A DNA stretch of 61,724 bases from Gammaproteobacteria bacterium. Lineage in GTDB: Bacteria > Pseudomonadota > Gammaproteobacteria > Legionellales > Legionellaceae. Shown here piece after piece: positions 18,867 through 28,185 of this stretch. Below the pieces are notes generated by a model. It was not told the origin of the DNA and did no database searches. It worked only from the letters and a program-made list of their open reading frames with translations. A program made the position numbers and the translations under genes. Numbering within the stretch: the first letter of the stretch is position 1; every line of letters starts with the position of its first letter. The stretch is taken from contig JAHZKG010000049.1 of assembly GCA_022600515.1 (NCBI GenBank), positions 1 through 61,724 of the forward strand, in the 5' to 3' direction.

Positions 18867-18983
18867 AATAACGCCGTCTCTGCGAGCCGTAGGCGTGGCA
18901 GTCCAAGAGCTAAAATATTGCAATAAAAACCTCTGGATTGCCGTACCACTCGCGAAGCTCGGGTTCGTAAAGACGAGGTTATT
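18867..18983. repeat. Palindromic intergenic repeat, MITE/REP-like
   Basis: A 117-bp element with imperfect inverted arms lies between metN and the asparagine-synthetase-like gene. The left end AATAACGCCGTCTCTGCGAG and the reverse complement of the right end (AATAACCTCGTCTTTACGAA) match at most positions. The inner arms share GGCAGTCCAAGAG versus GGCAATCCAGAGG. The centre (18911-18930) is AT-rich. No open reading frame fits inside. The layout resembles the short palindromic, non-autonomous elements common in intergenic regions of Legionella-like and rickettsial genomes. Copy number elsewhere cannot be seen from this window. Confidence 0.65.
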
Positions 18984-19061
18984 ATCCGCATTCATTTACA
19001 ATTACATCACTTTGAAATACAAGTGGTATTCTTTTAAAGAAGTGCTATTCGAGTTTGACAG

Positions 19062-20891
19062 TTAGCTGTTTGTGCTCTCTGAAGAGGACTCCAAATAATC
19101 AAGAAAAAAGGCAGCACTCATATATCGCATCAAAGAGTAAACAAGGTTGAAGCGTAAATCTTTTGTGTTTTCTTTTAATGGCAGCGTATGGGCCGATTGC
19201 ATATTCAAATATTTTTGTTGGTCGTAAAAAGCATCTAATTTGTTTTTTGTTGACTGGTTGAGTGTGTGCAAGCGATTAAACCAAGTATTGGCATGCTCAT
19301 TGTAGTGTAGAAACCAGTCAGCTGCCTGCTCTCCCCGCAATGAATTGTTTGTAACCGCATCAGGCAAAATATGAGAGAGTCCGCGTCGAACCAACAAACG
19401 ATTATTTAAGAGGCCTGCACCATCTCGACACACCCAATCAGGTGTATTATAACAAAATTGAATCACTTCTAAGTTTTGCGTTGGGTCGAGTAGTATCACG
19501 CCATTATATAATGCAACAGGATGATGTGAGGAGGTTCTAGCCGCGGCTGTTGCAGGAAATAACATGCGGTGGTGCCGTGAATAAGAAGGTAAGATTTCTT
19601 TAGAAATTTCTTTGCCTCTTTTAGATAGTAAAAAATTATCATAACTGGCATTGGGAAACCCATAATGAGCTAAATGCCGTTTGATGCGAGCAGATGTTGC
19701 TCGTACCCAGTGTGAAAGGTGTCCTTTTTTTGAGGCTGCAGCCCAAGAAATACTACCATTCCCCTGTGTGCCCGTTAATATGACCCGTCCTCCATTCTCA
19801 TGCGCGTAATCATGCGCACCAAGCCACCAATCCATATTACCAAGATTTCGAAAGGGCTGATCAACGAATGGAAAATAGGCCTGTAGAGCCGTCATGATAT
19901 CTGACTGAGGTGAAGCTGTGTATGTAAAGTGCTTAATATTTGGATAACGGTCTAACAAGGCCTGTACAATAGGCATGTCGTGGTACACCCATCCCTCTCG
20001 ATAACTCGGTCCCTCTAAAGCAATTGGCTTGGCTGTAAACCCTAAAAGAGAGCGTGAGCGCTCTGCTAATAAGCGAGCTGCTTGCGCGGCGACCGAAGAA
20101 GAGTCAAGGCCGCCACTGATATGTGCCGTAATAGGGTAAGGGCTACGTAATGTATCACTTACGGCTGATTTAAAAACATCCTGAAAGGCTTCATAGTATT
20201 CTTCTCGTGTCTTGTAAGCAGATGTTTTTTGTTTTTTATCTAAATGCCAATACCGTGTTTTTTTAAATACTTTTGGAGTGATATATAATTGATGACCCGG
20301 AAGGAGTTTAAAAACCTCTTGGTAGCAGGTTTCTTCTTTGGGCAATGAATTGAAAGAGAAATGCGCAAACAGGTTGTCGTTTGTTGTGAGCGTGGGGCAG
20401 GTGTTACGAAAAGGAGAGATTTCATTGGAAAAAGTAAAATTTTTTCCGGGTTGATGAGCATAAAGTAACGGGCGTCTACTGAATTGGTCGGTTGCTAAAA
20501 ACAAAGCCTGCTCTTTTGGATGCCATATGGCGAAACAGAACTCACCCGCAAGATAATGTGGAAGATCGGTTCCCCACTTCAGGTAGCTTAAAAGAATTAA
20601 TTCAGCATCGGATAACTCGCAAGGCACTGATAATCGACGACATAAGTCTTCGCGCGCAGTTAAATAAACGTCGGCTACAATAATGCAGCCTGATTCGGCA
20701 TGCCGGAAAGGCATTTGTGCGCGATGGCATTCGGGTGTGATAAATCGCTGTGTGGAGGTTAGTAAAATCGCTTGATCAGTAAAACTCCCCTGATAATCAG
20801 GGGTCCATCGAGGGGATTTAAACGCTGTTTTTTTTACAAGCGCAGGATTAACTTCAGAGTAAAAAGAAAAATGCCCAAACAGACGGTTCAT
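19062..20891 (-). CDS. Asparagine synthetase-like protein of the lasso-cyclase type
   Basis: The 609-residue protein has an N-terminal class-II glutamine amidotransferase fold (about residues 1-165; SDAELILLSYLKWGTDL and AGEFCFAIWH). A C-terminal asparagine synthetase domain has the ATP pyrophosphatase motif SGGLDSS at about 259-265. The residue after Met1 is Asn, so the nucleophilic Cys2 of a true glutaminase is missing. This is usual for lasso-peptide macrolactam synthetases and other asparagine-synthetase-like enzymes that do not use glutamine. A small leader-like peptide gene lies 47 bp upstream on the same strand. No B1 (RRE) or B2 protease gene is nearby. It activates a carboxylate as acyl-AMP by family analogy; the substrate is unknown. 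Confidence 0.8.
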   Translation of the reverse strand: MNRLFGHFSFYSEVNPALVKKTAFKSPRWTPDYQGSFTDQAILLTSTQRFITPECHRAQMPFRHAESGCIIVADVYLTAREDLCRRLSVPCELSDAELILLSYLKWGTDLPHYLAGEFCFAIWHPKEQALFLATDQFSRRPLLYAHQPGKNFTFSNEISPFRNTCPTLTTNDNLFAHFSFNSLPKEETCYQEVFKLLPGHQLYITPKVFKKTRYWHLDKKQKTSAYKTREEYYEAFQDVFKSAVSDTLRSPYPITAHISGGLDSSSVAAQAARLLAERSRSLLGFTAKPIALEGPSYREGWVYHDMPIVQALLDRYPNIKHFTYTASPQSDIMTALQAYFPFVDQPFRNLGNMDWWLGAHDYAHENGGRVILTGTQGNGSISWAAASKKGHLSHWVRATSARIKRHLAHYGFPNASYDNFLLSKRGKEISKEILPSYSRHHRMLFPATAAARTSSHHPVALYNGVILLDPTQNLEVIQFCYNTPDWVCRDGAGLLNNRLLVRRGLSHILPDAVTNNSLRGEQAADWFLHYNEHANTWFNRLHTLNQSTKNKLDAFYDQQKYLNMQSAHTLPLKENTKDLRFNLVYSLMRYMSAAFFLDYLESSSESTNS

Positions 20892-20938
20892 AGTTTATAC
20901 GTGGTCTCATCCAAGAACATTTTGAAATAAAAAAATGA

Positions 20939-21075
20939 TTATGAACTACCTGGGCCATCTGAAGCGCCCGCTAGGTCATTTTCAACATCTGTGCTTAGTT
21001 TTATCAGCATTGGCCGGGTATATGTGTTTTTTTGAAGGTTACTTAAGTTTAAGTCATCCGACTTTTTTGTTCCAT
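20939..21075 (-). CDS. Candidate RiPP precursor with lasso-like leader (frameshifted)
   Basis: Read from the ATG at 21075 with one extra A in the A6 run (21063-21068), this encodes a 45-residue peptide. It has Y19-x-x-P22-x-L24-x-x-L27-S28, close to the Y..P.L...G leader signature recognised by lasso RRE proteins, and ends DLAGASDGPGSS. As written, the ATG frame stops after nine codons, while the peptide frame is open downstream of a TAA and has only an internal ATG. A well-spaced promoter lies just upstream and the synthetase-like gene starts 47 bp downstream. It could be a pseudogene, a slippage-dependent gene or a sequencing error. The C-terminal part is short for a lasso core. Confidence 0.4.
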
Positions 21076-21083
21076 TACGTATC

Positions 21084-21096
21084 TCATTGTTCGGAA
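21084..21096. promoter_or_regulatory. Shared motif TCA-N-TGTTCGGAA, copy 1 (synthetase-like locus)
   Basis: The + strand sequence TCATTGTTCGGAA lies about 5-17 bases downstream of the predicted transcription start of the leader-peptide gene. It matches 12 of 13 bases with the copy in front of the ATP-grasp operon. Possible regulator site; chance cannot be excluded from two copies. Confidence 0.4.
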
Positions 21097-21107
21097 TTTA
21101 TAAAACC

Positions 21108-21136
21108 AGTATAAAATTAATCTTACAATTTGTCTA
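21108..21136 (-). promoter_or_regulatory. Predicted sigma-70 promoter for the leader peptide / synthetase-like gene
   Basis: On the minus strand TAGACA (21136-21131) and TATACT (21113-21108) are separated by 17 bp, a good sigma-70 match. The start of transcription would be near 21101. The shared motif at 21084-21096 would then lie in the early transcribed region. Confidence 0.5.
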
Positions 21137-21141
21137 GCATC

Positions 21142-23082
21142 TTACGTACTGCTCGGCATCAGCTCCGGACGATTTTTAAAGTGCTCGAGTGCTTCTGGAT
21201 TCTCAAGGGAGCTGAGGTTTTTAATCGCCTCGCCTTGTACCGCTTGACGTGCAGCGACTTCAACGATTTTTCCATTGATGGTTCTAGGAATATCTGGGAC
21301 GGCTAGAATTTTAGAGGGCACATGCCGAGGAGACGCTTGGCTTCGAATTCCCTGCTTTATTTTCGCACATAAGATATTATCTAAGATAATATTTTCTTGA
21401 AGTTTTACAAACAGCACAATACGAATATCATCTTGCCAAGGTTGCCCAATAACCAGACTTTCAAGAATTTCAGGAAAATTCTCAAGGGGGCGATAAATTT
21501 CAGCTGTGCCAATACGTACGCCACCGGGGTTTAAAACCGCGTCTGAACGACCATAAATCATCAGCCCACCATGCGCTGTTCGAGCAGCAAGATCGCCATG
21601 CGCCCAAACACCAGGAAAGTGATTAAAATAAGCGTTTTTATATTTAATTCGGTCCGGATCGTTCCAAAACCCAATTGGCATAGAAGGAAAAGCGTCCGTG
21701 CACACCAGCTCTCCAATGGCATCAGATGTTGATTTGCCTTGTTCATCGAACACCTGAACATTCATGCCGAGCCCTAAGCATTGTAGTTCGCCGCGATAAA
21801 CAGGGCTAATAGGATTACCGAGCGCAAAGCACGACACAATATCCGTACCACCTGAAATAGAGCTTAATTGGATATCTGATTTGATATGCTCACGAACAAA
21901 ATCATATTGCTGTGGAAGTAAAGGTGAACCAGTGGATAAAATAGTACGAAGTTTTGGAAACTTTAAGTGTGTATTCGGAGAAATTTCTTTTTTCTCAATG
22001 GCCGCTAAAAAGCGTGCGCCAGTGCCAAAAACATTAACAGATTCGTCCTGAAGAATTTGAAAAATAGAGTCTAACTTTGGAAACATAGGCGAGCCATCAT
22101 AGAGCACAAGGGTTGCGCCGAGTGCAAGGCCTGAAACCATCCAGTTCCACATCATCCATCCACACGTGGTGTGAAAAAATAGGGTGTCGTTTTGATTTAA
22201 ATCTGTATGCAAACCTAATTCTTTAACATGCTGCAATAACGTACCCCCGGTACTGTGCGTAATGCACTTAGGCTCTCCTGTTGTGCCTGATGAAAATAAG
22301 ATATACCAAGGATGATCAAAAGCATGAGGCGTTGTTTGAAAGGCTGCATTGGGCACAAGAAAATCATCCCACTGTAATGCGGCCGCAGGTAAGGCTTGAT
22401 GATTTAAAACAGGGCACATCACAAGCTGCTGAATAGAGGGGATGGCCGTGCGTAAGGCTTCAGCTTTATCTTTTAATACATAACGTTTGCCATGATAAGT
22501 ATACCCGTCACAGGCCAATAAAAGCTTAGGGGTAATTTGAGAAAAACGGTCAACTGCAGCGGTAAGACCAAAATCTGGTGAACAAATAGACCAAATAGCA
22601 CCAATAGATGCTGTTGCAAGCATCGCAATAATAGAAAAAGCGCTGTTGGGTAACATGCCTGCCACGCGGTCGCCTGATTGAATGCCGTGTGCGCGAAGCC
22701 CTGCAGCGCAGTCTGCGACTTGTTGCCTTAAAGCCTTATAGCTTAAAACATCGCGTTCGCCCGTTTCGTTTAAGCAAATCAGTGCAGGATGAGCATCTGT
22801 ACGCTTGAGTAAGTGCTCTGTAATATTAAACGTTGCGTTGGGAAACCATTTAGCATCTATCATGTGCTCAGCTTGATTTAAAATGCAGGTGGGTGGCGTG
22901 TTGAATTTGATGTCAAAAAAATCCGCGATGGCCTCCCAAAATAAATCTGGAGATTGAATAGACCAAGCATGGAGCGCTCCATAATCCGGCAGCTCTAAAT
23001 GATGTTTTTTTTCAAGTATGCGCATGAAGCGCATCATGGCTGTATCAGTGATATTTTTTGGCATCCAAACCAGAGTATTCAT
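21142..23082 (-). CDS. aacS: Acetoacetyl-CoA synthetase
   Basis: An ANL-superfamily acyl-CoA synthetase of 646 residues. It would activate acetoacetate (or a related short acid) to its CoA ester in the cytoplasm with ATP to AMP, linking ketone bodies or PHB breakdown to acetyl-CoA. Motifs seen: the phosphate loop [21 protein letters not shown], the [16 protein letters not shown] block typical of Aac[15 protein letters not shown], and a C-terminal segment ending [16 protein letters not shown] with the catalytic Lys. The second ATG (23082) was taken because AAAGG lies nine bases before it; the ATG at 23088 is too close to that site. It is divergent from recA. Confidence 0.9.
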   Translation of the reverse strand: MNTLVWMPKNITDTAMMRFMRILEKKHHLELPDYGALHAWSIQSPDLFWEAIADFFDIKFNTPPTCILNQAEHMIDAKWFPNATFNITEHLLKRTDAHPALICLNETGERDVLSYKALRQQVADCAAGLRAHGIQSGDRVAGMLPNSAFSIIAMLATASIGAIWSICSPDFGLTAAVDRFSQITPKLLLACDGYTYHGKRYVLKDKAEALRTAIPSIQQLVMCPVLNHQALPAAALQWDDFLVPNAAFQTTPHAFDHPWYILFSSGTTGEPKCITHSTGGTLLQHVKELGLHTDLNQNDTLFFHTTCGWMMWNWMVSGLALGATLVLYDGSPMFPKLDSIFQILQDESVNVFGTGARFLAAIEKKEISPNTHLKFPKLRTILSTGSPLLPQQYDFVREHIKSDIQLSSISGGTDIVSCFALGNPISPVYRGELQCLGLGMNVQVFDEQGKSTSDAIGELVCTDAFPSMPIGFWNDPDRIKYKNAYFNHFPGVWAHGDLAARTAHGGLMIYGRSDAVLNPGGVRIGTAEIYRPLENFPEILESLVIGQPWQDDIRIVLFVKLQENIILDNILCAKIKQGIRSQASPRHVPSKILAVPDIPRTINGKIVEVAARQAVQGEAIKNLSSLENPEALEHFKNRPELMPSST

Positions 23083-23154
23083 GAGCATCTACCTTTGCTG
23101 CATTGGGGGGAGTATGTGATAATTAAGACCTGGCTATTTTATACGGATGAACCG

Positions 23155-24192
23155 ATGGAAGACAACAAGCAAAAAGCACTGAATGCGGCTTTATCTCAAA
23201 TTGAACGTCAATTTGGGAAAGGCTCTGTAATGCGAATGGGTGATGGAACAGCCAATCGCGATATTGAAGCAATTTCAACCGGTTCGATAGGACTCGATGT
23301 TGCTTTGGGAATAGGAGGTTTACCCAAAGGACGTATTGTTGAAATCTATGGGCCTGAGTCTTCAGGAAAAACAACCCTTACGTTACAAGTGATTGCTGAG
23401 TGTCAAAAAAGTGGTGGTACGGCAGCATTTGTTGATGCAGAGCATGCACTCGACCCAAGCTATGCAAAAAAACTGGGTGTTAATTTGGATGATCTCCTGA
23501 TTTCACAACCCGATACAGGCGAACAAGCCCTTGAAATCACAGATATGTTGGTACGTTCAGCAGCTGTTGATGTAGTGATAGTGGATTCAGTTGCAGCACT
23601 TACGCCTAAAGCTGAAATTGAAGGCGATATGGGTGATTCTCATATGGGATTGCAAGCACGTTTAATGTCGCAAGCCCTTAGAAAATTAACAGCGAATATT
23701 AAACGCTCGAATACGCTGGTTATTTTTATCAACCAGATTCGCATGAAAATTGGTGTGATGTTCGGAAACCCTGAAACCACAACAGGTGGTAATGCGTTAA
23801 AATTCTATGCCTCTGTACGTTTGGATATTAGACGTATTGGTGCAATCAAAAAAGGTGATGATATTTTAGGAAATGAAACCCGCGTTAAAGTCGTTAAAAA
23901 TAAAGTAGCACCACCGTTTAAGCGAGCTGAGTTTGAAATTTTGTATAACGAAGGCATTTCGCGTGAAGGTGAAATCATACAATTAGCAGCCCAATTAGGA
24001 TTTATTGAAAAAGCAGGCGCTTGGTATAGTTATAATCAAGCCAAGATTGGTCAAGGGAAAGACAATGTGCGGCAGTATCTTAAAGATAATCCTGAGATTT
24101 CAGCTGAGCTTGAAGCGCGTGTGCGTGCTGAATTACTAGAAAAAACAACTGAAAATGTTGATGTTGATACCGGTGAAGTGGTTGATGCCTGA
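23155..24192 (+). CDS. recA: Recombinase RecA
   Basis: RecA forms filaments on single-stranded DNA, drives strand exchange and triggers LexA self-cleavage. It has 345 residues. Walker [10 protein letters not shown] lies near residue 66, then DAEHALDP, the L1/L2 loop region with [19 protein letters not shown] and [26 protein letters not shown]. The frame is open upstream to 22999, overlapping aacS, but homology begins at [23 protein letters not shown], so 23155 is the start. The ribosome site there is weak. The recX start overlaps the end of recA by eight bases. I saw no clear LexA box in the gap upstream. Confidence 0.97.
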   Translation: MEDNKQKALNAALSQIERQFGKGSVMRMGDGTANRDIEAISTGSIGLDVALGIGGLPKGRIVEIYGPESSGKTTLTLQVIAECQKSGGTAAFVDAEHALDPSYAKKLGVNLDDLLISQPDTGEQALEITDMLVRSAAVDVVIVDSVAALTPKAEIEGDMGDSHMGLQARLMSQALRKLTANIKRSNTLVIFINQIRMKIGVMFGNPETTTGGNALKFYASVRLDIRRIGAIKKGDDILGNETRVKVVKNKVAPPFKRAEFEILYNEGISREGEIIQLAAQLGFIEKAGAWYSYNQAKIGQGKDNVRQYLKDNPEISAELEARVRAELLEKTTENVDVDTGEVVDA

Positions 24193-24658
24193 GGCCTTTA
24201 ATGCGGCTGTGCGCTTGCTTGCAAGGCGAGAGCATAGCCGTTACCAGCTTCAAAATAAATTAAAACAACGCGGATTTTTGATGGATGCGATTGATGAGGC
24301 TCTTGATAAGTGCCTGCGGCTTGATTTGCAAAGTGATGTGCGATTTGCCGACATGTATTGTCGAGGCCGTATTAATCGTGGGTATGGACCGGTGGTGATT
24401 CGTCAGTTATTACGACAAGAAGGCGTGTCGGTTGATATAGCGGACGACATACTTGAGCAGGCAAATGTAGATATTAACTGGCTACATGAAGCTGCGCGTG
24501 TCTGGCATAAAAAATACCAAAACATCCCGGATAACCCCTCACCGCTGGAGCAACAAAAGCAACGGAATTTTTTAAGATATAGAGGATTTACAGAAGCCGT
24601 GATTGGGTCATTTTTTGAGCGGCTTAACGTTAATGAGCTTGATAATAATACAGTGTAA
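24185..24658 (+). CDS. recX: RecA regulatory protein RecX
   Basis: RecX binds RecA filaments and limits their extension. The 157-residue protein is rich in three-helix repeats. It shows the family motifs [21 protein letters not shown] at the start, [19 protein letters not shown] in the middle, and a C-terminal [14 protein letters not shown]. The start ATG at 24185 lies inside the last codons of recA, in a different frame, an arrangement common for recA-recX. An ATG upstream at 24155 would add residues that belong to the recA shadow. alaS follows at once. Confidence 0.93.
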   Translation: MPEAFNAAVRLLARREHSRYQLQNKLKQRGFLMDAIDEALDKCLRLDLQSDVRFADMYCRGRINRGYGPVVIRQLLRQEGVSVDIADDILEQANVDINWLHEAARVWHKKYQNIPDNPSPLEQQKQRNFLRYRGFTEAVIGSFFERLNVNELDNNTV

Positions 24659-24670
24659 GTGGATGTTATA

Positions 24671-27274
24671 ATGAAAAAAATGAGCAGTGCAGCAATACGA
24701 CAAGCGTTTTTGGATTATTTTAAACAAAAAGACCATCAGGCTGTTCCGTCGAGTGTGTTGATACCCGATAACGATCCGACCTTGCTGTTTGTAAATGCAG
24801 GCATGGTGCCATTTAAAGAAACGTTTTTAGGGTTAGAAACGCGGCCGTATACACGTGCTACAAGTGTGCAGCGTTGTGTTCGTGCCGGTGGCAAGCATAA
24901 TGATTTAGACCAAGTGGGTTATACCGCCCGGCATCATACGCTATTTGAAATGTTAGGCAATTTTAGCTTTGGTGATTATTTTAAACGTGAAGCGATTCAA
25001 TATGCTTGGGAATTTCTAACGCAAATTTTGAAATTACCTGAAGAGAAATTATGGGTTACTGTATATGAAAAAGATGATGAAGCAGCATCGATTTGGTTAG
25101 ATGAGATGGGCGTTTCATCGACCCGCTTTTCTCGCTGTGGCGATGAAGATAATTTTTGGTCGATGGGTGATACAGGGCCTTGTGGTCCCTGCACAGAAAT
25201 TTTTTATGATCATGGTCCATCTGTTGCAGGTGGTCCACCGGGAACACCTGAAGCCGAAGGAGACCGTTATGTTGAAATTTGGAACCTGGTGTTCATGCAA
25301 TATAACCGTGATGCAGCCGGTATATTACATGCTTTAGATAAACCATCGATTGATACCGGCATGGGGCTTGAGCGCGTTGCAGCGATTATGCAAGGCGTGC
25401 ACAGTAATTATGATACTGATATTTTCACAGCCGTAAAAAAAGCGATTCAGGCGCTAGGGGATACGAAAGAAAACATTGCGTTAGATAATACCTCGCTGAA
25501 TGTCATTGCAGACCATATTCGCGCCACGGCTTTTTTGATTATAGATGGCGTTTCACCGAGCAATGAAGGACGAGGCTATGTATTGCGTCGTATTATTCGT
25601 CGGGCAGTTCGACATGGGCATCATTTGAAATTGCCAATGCCTTTTTTGGCGAACTTAGTTGATACACTGGCTGATTTAATGGGCGATTCGTACCCGGCAC
25701 TTCGAGTTAAAGCTGATTTGATTAAAACCACATTGCGACGAGAAGAAGAGCAATTTGCAAAAACACTCGATCATGGATTGGGCTTATTAAACAATGCAGT
25801 CGCTAAACTAAAAAACAAAATATTGCCCGGTGATGTGGCATTTAAATTATATGATACGTATGGTTTTCCATTGGATTTAACAGAAGATATTTTGCGTGAG
25901 CAAGGCATTCGGGTGGATGCTGTAGATTTTGATGCCTGCATGAAAAAGCAGCGGACTTTATCTCAATCCGCGCAATCTTTTCGTGTGGATTATACGGCGA
26001 TGCAGCCTTTTACAGAAACCTCTGTGTTTGAAGGCTATACTCAAGAGCAATTAGAAAGCAGGGTATTAGCTTTTCGAGTAGATGGCGTATCAGTGGATGA
26101 GTTAACACCTGGTATGCGTGCATCTATCGTGCTTGCTGCAACCCCTTTTTATGCTGAAAGTGGCGGGCAAGTAGGAGATATAGGTGAAATACGGGCACTA
26201 TCAAGCGACAGTATATTTCGAGTCGATGGGACGCTGCGTGTCGGAGATGCAATTGTTCATGAAGGTGAATTACTGTCAGGCTGTTTAAAGCAAGAAGAAG
26301 TGGTGCTTGCGCAGATTAATCAAACGGCACGCGAAGATACGCGTTTGAACCATACCGCAACACACTTATTACATGCGGCATTGAAGCAATTGCTGGGTGA
26401 TCAAGTTGAGCAAAAAGGGTCATTGGTTGACAGAGCACGGGCGCGATTTGATTTTTCGTTTGAGACAGGATTAACCCCAGAAGCATTAATACGTATTGAA
26501 GACCGTGTGAATACCGAAATTCGTGCGAATACTTCTGTTGAAACACAGGTCATGTCGATGGATGACGCAGTGCGTGATGGCGCGGTCGCGTTGTTTGGTG
26601 AAAAATATGGAGACACTGTCCGTGTGCTCAGCATGGGAGATTTTTCAAAAGAATTATGCGGAGGAACCCATGCGCGCGAAACAGGGGATATTGGATTATT
26701 TAAAATAACAGCCGAGTATGGGGTTGCGCGGGGTGTAAGACGCCTTGAGTTTGTAACAGGTCAGCATGCACTGAACTGGGTGCGCGATCAATTAAGCTGC
26801 TTGAATCATATGGCATTAAATCTGAAAACATCCGCAACAGAAGCGCCTGATAAATTAATACAGCTATTAGACGAAGCAAAGCAACAAACGCGGGAATTAG
26901 CGGAAGTAAAACAACGGCTCACGACGGATAAAAGCCGGGCATTGCTTGCGGAATTTCAACAAATAGGTGACGTAAAGTGTTTATTAAAACGTTTTGATGG
27001 CGTTAATCCTAAAGCACTGCGTGAGATGCTGGATGCCTTAAAAGGGGCGGTAGAGACGGCAGTTATTGTATTGGTTGGTGTGATGGATACTAAAATGCAT
27101 GTGGTTGCGAGTGTGAGCAAAAGTTTGCTGACTCAAGGAACGCCAAAAGCAGGTGCTTTTGTACAGGCTTTGTGTGGCCGAGGGGGCGGGCGTGATGATA
27201 TGGCACAAGGGGGCGGTGTTTTGCCCGATGATTTAGATGAACGCATGAAAGCAGCACAGCAATTGTTAGAGTAA
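24671..27274 (+). CDS. alaS: Alanyl-tRNA synthetase
   Basis: This enzyme charges tRNA-Ala and edits mischarged Ser and Gly. Seen in order: the class II catalytic core (AGMVPFKETFLG, RCVRAGGKHNDLDQVGYTARHHTLFEMLGNFSFGDYF), the tRNA-binding middle part with RGYVLRRIIRRAVRHG, the editing domain with HTATHLLHAAL and CGGTHARETGDIG near residue 662, and a C-terminal C-Ala domain ending GGGRDDMAQGGG. The length of 867 residues is normal. The start at 24671 (MKKMSS) is a choice among GTG 24659, ATG 24671 and ATG 24680. It lies 12 bp after recX. Confidence 0.97.
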   Translation: MKKMSSAAIRQAFLDYFKQKDHQAVPSSVLIPDNDPTLLFVNAGMVPFKETFLGLETRPYTRATSVQRCVRAGGKHNDLDQVGYTARHHTLFEMLGNFSFGDYFKREAIQYAWEFLTQILKLPEEKLWVTVYEKDDEAASIWLDEMGVSSTRFSRCGDEDNFWSMGDTGPCGPCTEIFYDHGPSVAGGPPGTPEAEGDRYVEIWNLVFMQYNRDAAGILHALDKPSIDTGMGLERVAAIMQGVHSNYDTDIFTAVKKAIQALGDTKENIALDNTSLNVIADHIRATAFLIIDGVSPSNEGRGYVLRRIIRRAVRHGHHLKLPMPFLANLVDTLADLMGDSYPALRVKADLIKTTLRREEEQFAKTLDHGLGLLNNAVAKLKNKILPGDVAFKLYDTYGFPLDLTEDILREQGIRVDAVDFDACMKKQRTLSQSAQSFRVDYTAMQPFTETSVFEGYTQEQLESRVLAFRVDGVSVDELTPGMRASIVLAATPFYAESGGQVGDIGEIRALSSDSIFRVDGTLRVGDAIVHEGELLSGCLKQEEVVLAQINQTAREDTRLNHTATHLLHAALKQLLGDQVEQKGSLVDRARARFDFSFETGLTPEALIRIEDRVNTEIRANTSVETQVMSMDDAVRDGAVALFGEKYGDTVRVLSMGDFSKELCGGTHARETGDIGLFKITAEYGVARGVRRLEFVTGQHALNWVRDQLSCLNHMALNLKTSATEAPDKLIQLLDEAKQQTRELAEVKQRLTTDKSRALLAEFQQIGDVKCLLKRFDGVNPKALREMLDALKGAVETAVIVLVGVMDTKMHVVASVSKSLLTQGTPKAGAFVQALCGRGGGRDDMAQGGGVLPDDLDERMKAAQQLLE

Positions 27275-27361
27275 ACTCGCGCATTTAGTATTGCGAGGGT
27301 TCTTAGAATAGCTGATACTGTTCTTATAGAATATATTTAAGCGCAGGAGCAATACATATAT

Positions 27362-28108
27362 ATGGATATGGATGGCTTAAAAGAACCCATTTCGGATGGA
27401 AAAATACTTACAGACGAGCTGAGTGAGCAAGCAAAGGAAGCGTTTGTTAAACAGCATACACAATTAGTTAAACGCATTGCATATCATCTTTTAGGGCGTT
27501 TACCGCGCTCTATTCAACTGGATGATTTAACGCAAGCAGGTATGGTTGGTTTGCTTGAAGCTGCGAAGCATTATGATGTAAGTAAAGGCGCCGCGTTTGA
27601 GACCTATGCAGGTATTCGCATTCGAGGGCATATGCTGGATGAAGTGCGTCGGAATGACTGGGTGCCACGGTCGGTTTATCGCAATGCACGTTTAATTGCA
27701 AAAGCAGTGCAGGACGTTGAAAATTTACTTAGTCGTGATGCAAAAGATAAAGAAATTGCAAAAGAATTAGGCATGAACTTAGATGATTATTACCATATGC
27801 TGAATGATGCCAACGGGGCGCACTTATATGGGTTTGATGATTTGGGTGTGACTGATGACACATTAAAAAGTGATGGGGCCGCTCAATTGCCAGAACCTCA
27901 TGCGCATGCTTTAAAAGATGAATTTAAAGTTCGTTTAGCCAATATTATTGAAGGATTACCTGAAAAAGAACGCCTTGTTTTATCGTTATATTATGAGCAT
28001 GAATTAAATTTGAGAGAGATTGGTGAGCTATTAGATGTTACAGAATCACGCGTTTCTCAAATTCATAGCCAAGCGACACATCGCATTCGGGCGCGTGTTG
28101 AGGACTAG
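27362..28108 (+). CDS. fliA: Flagellar sigma factor FliA (sigma-28)
   Basis: Alternative sigma factor that directs transcription of late flagellar and, in Legionella, transmission-phase genes. Region 2 shows QLVKRIAYHLLGRLPRSIQLDDLTQAGMVGLLEAAKHYD and GIRIRGHMLDEVRRNDWVPR, which are typical of FliA. Region 3 has KEIAKELG, and region 4 has LPEKERLVLSLYYEHELNLREIGELLDVTESRVSQIHSQ. The length is 248 residues. It lies 87 bp after alaS and 77 bp before prfB. No flagellar genes are in the window, so the usual fleN/motA neighbours are absent. AGGAG lies 12 bp before the first ATG, so the ATG at 27368 is also possible. Confidence 0.93.
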   Translation: MDMDGLKEPISDGKILTDELSEQAKEAFVKQHTQLVKRIAYHLLGRLPRSIQLDDLTQAGMVGLLEAAKHYDVSKGAAFETYAGIRIRGHMLDEVRRNDWVPRSVYRNARLIAKAVQDVENLLSRDAKDKEIAKELGMNLDDYYHMLNDANGAHLYGFDDLGVTDDTLKSDGAAQLPEPHAHALKDEFKVRLANIIEGLPEKERLVLSLYYEHELNLREIGELLDVTESRVSQIHSQATHRIRARVED

Positions 28109-28185
28109 TGTTTAGATTTTAGTTGGTCAGTGGCTTATTTTGTATGTAAAATAACGCATCTATTCGCCTAAAAGGCTATTGTTTA

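Noticed and set aside
22999..23154. Upstream extension of the recA frame by 52 codons
   Set aside because: It overlaps the start of aacS and does not resemble RecA; homology starts at 23155.
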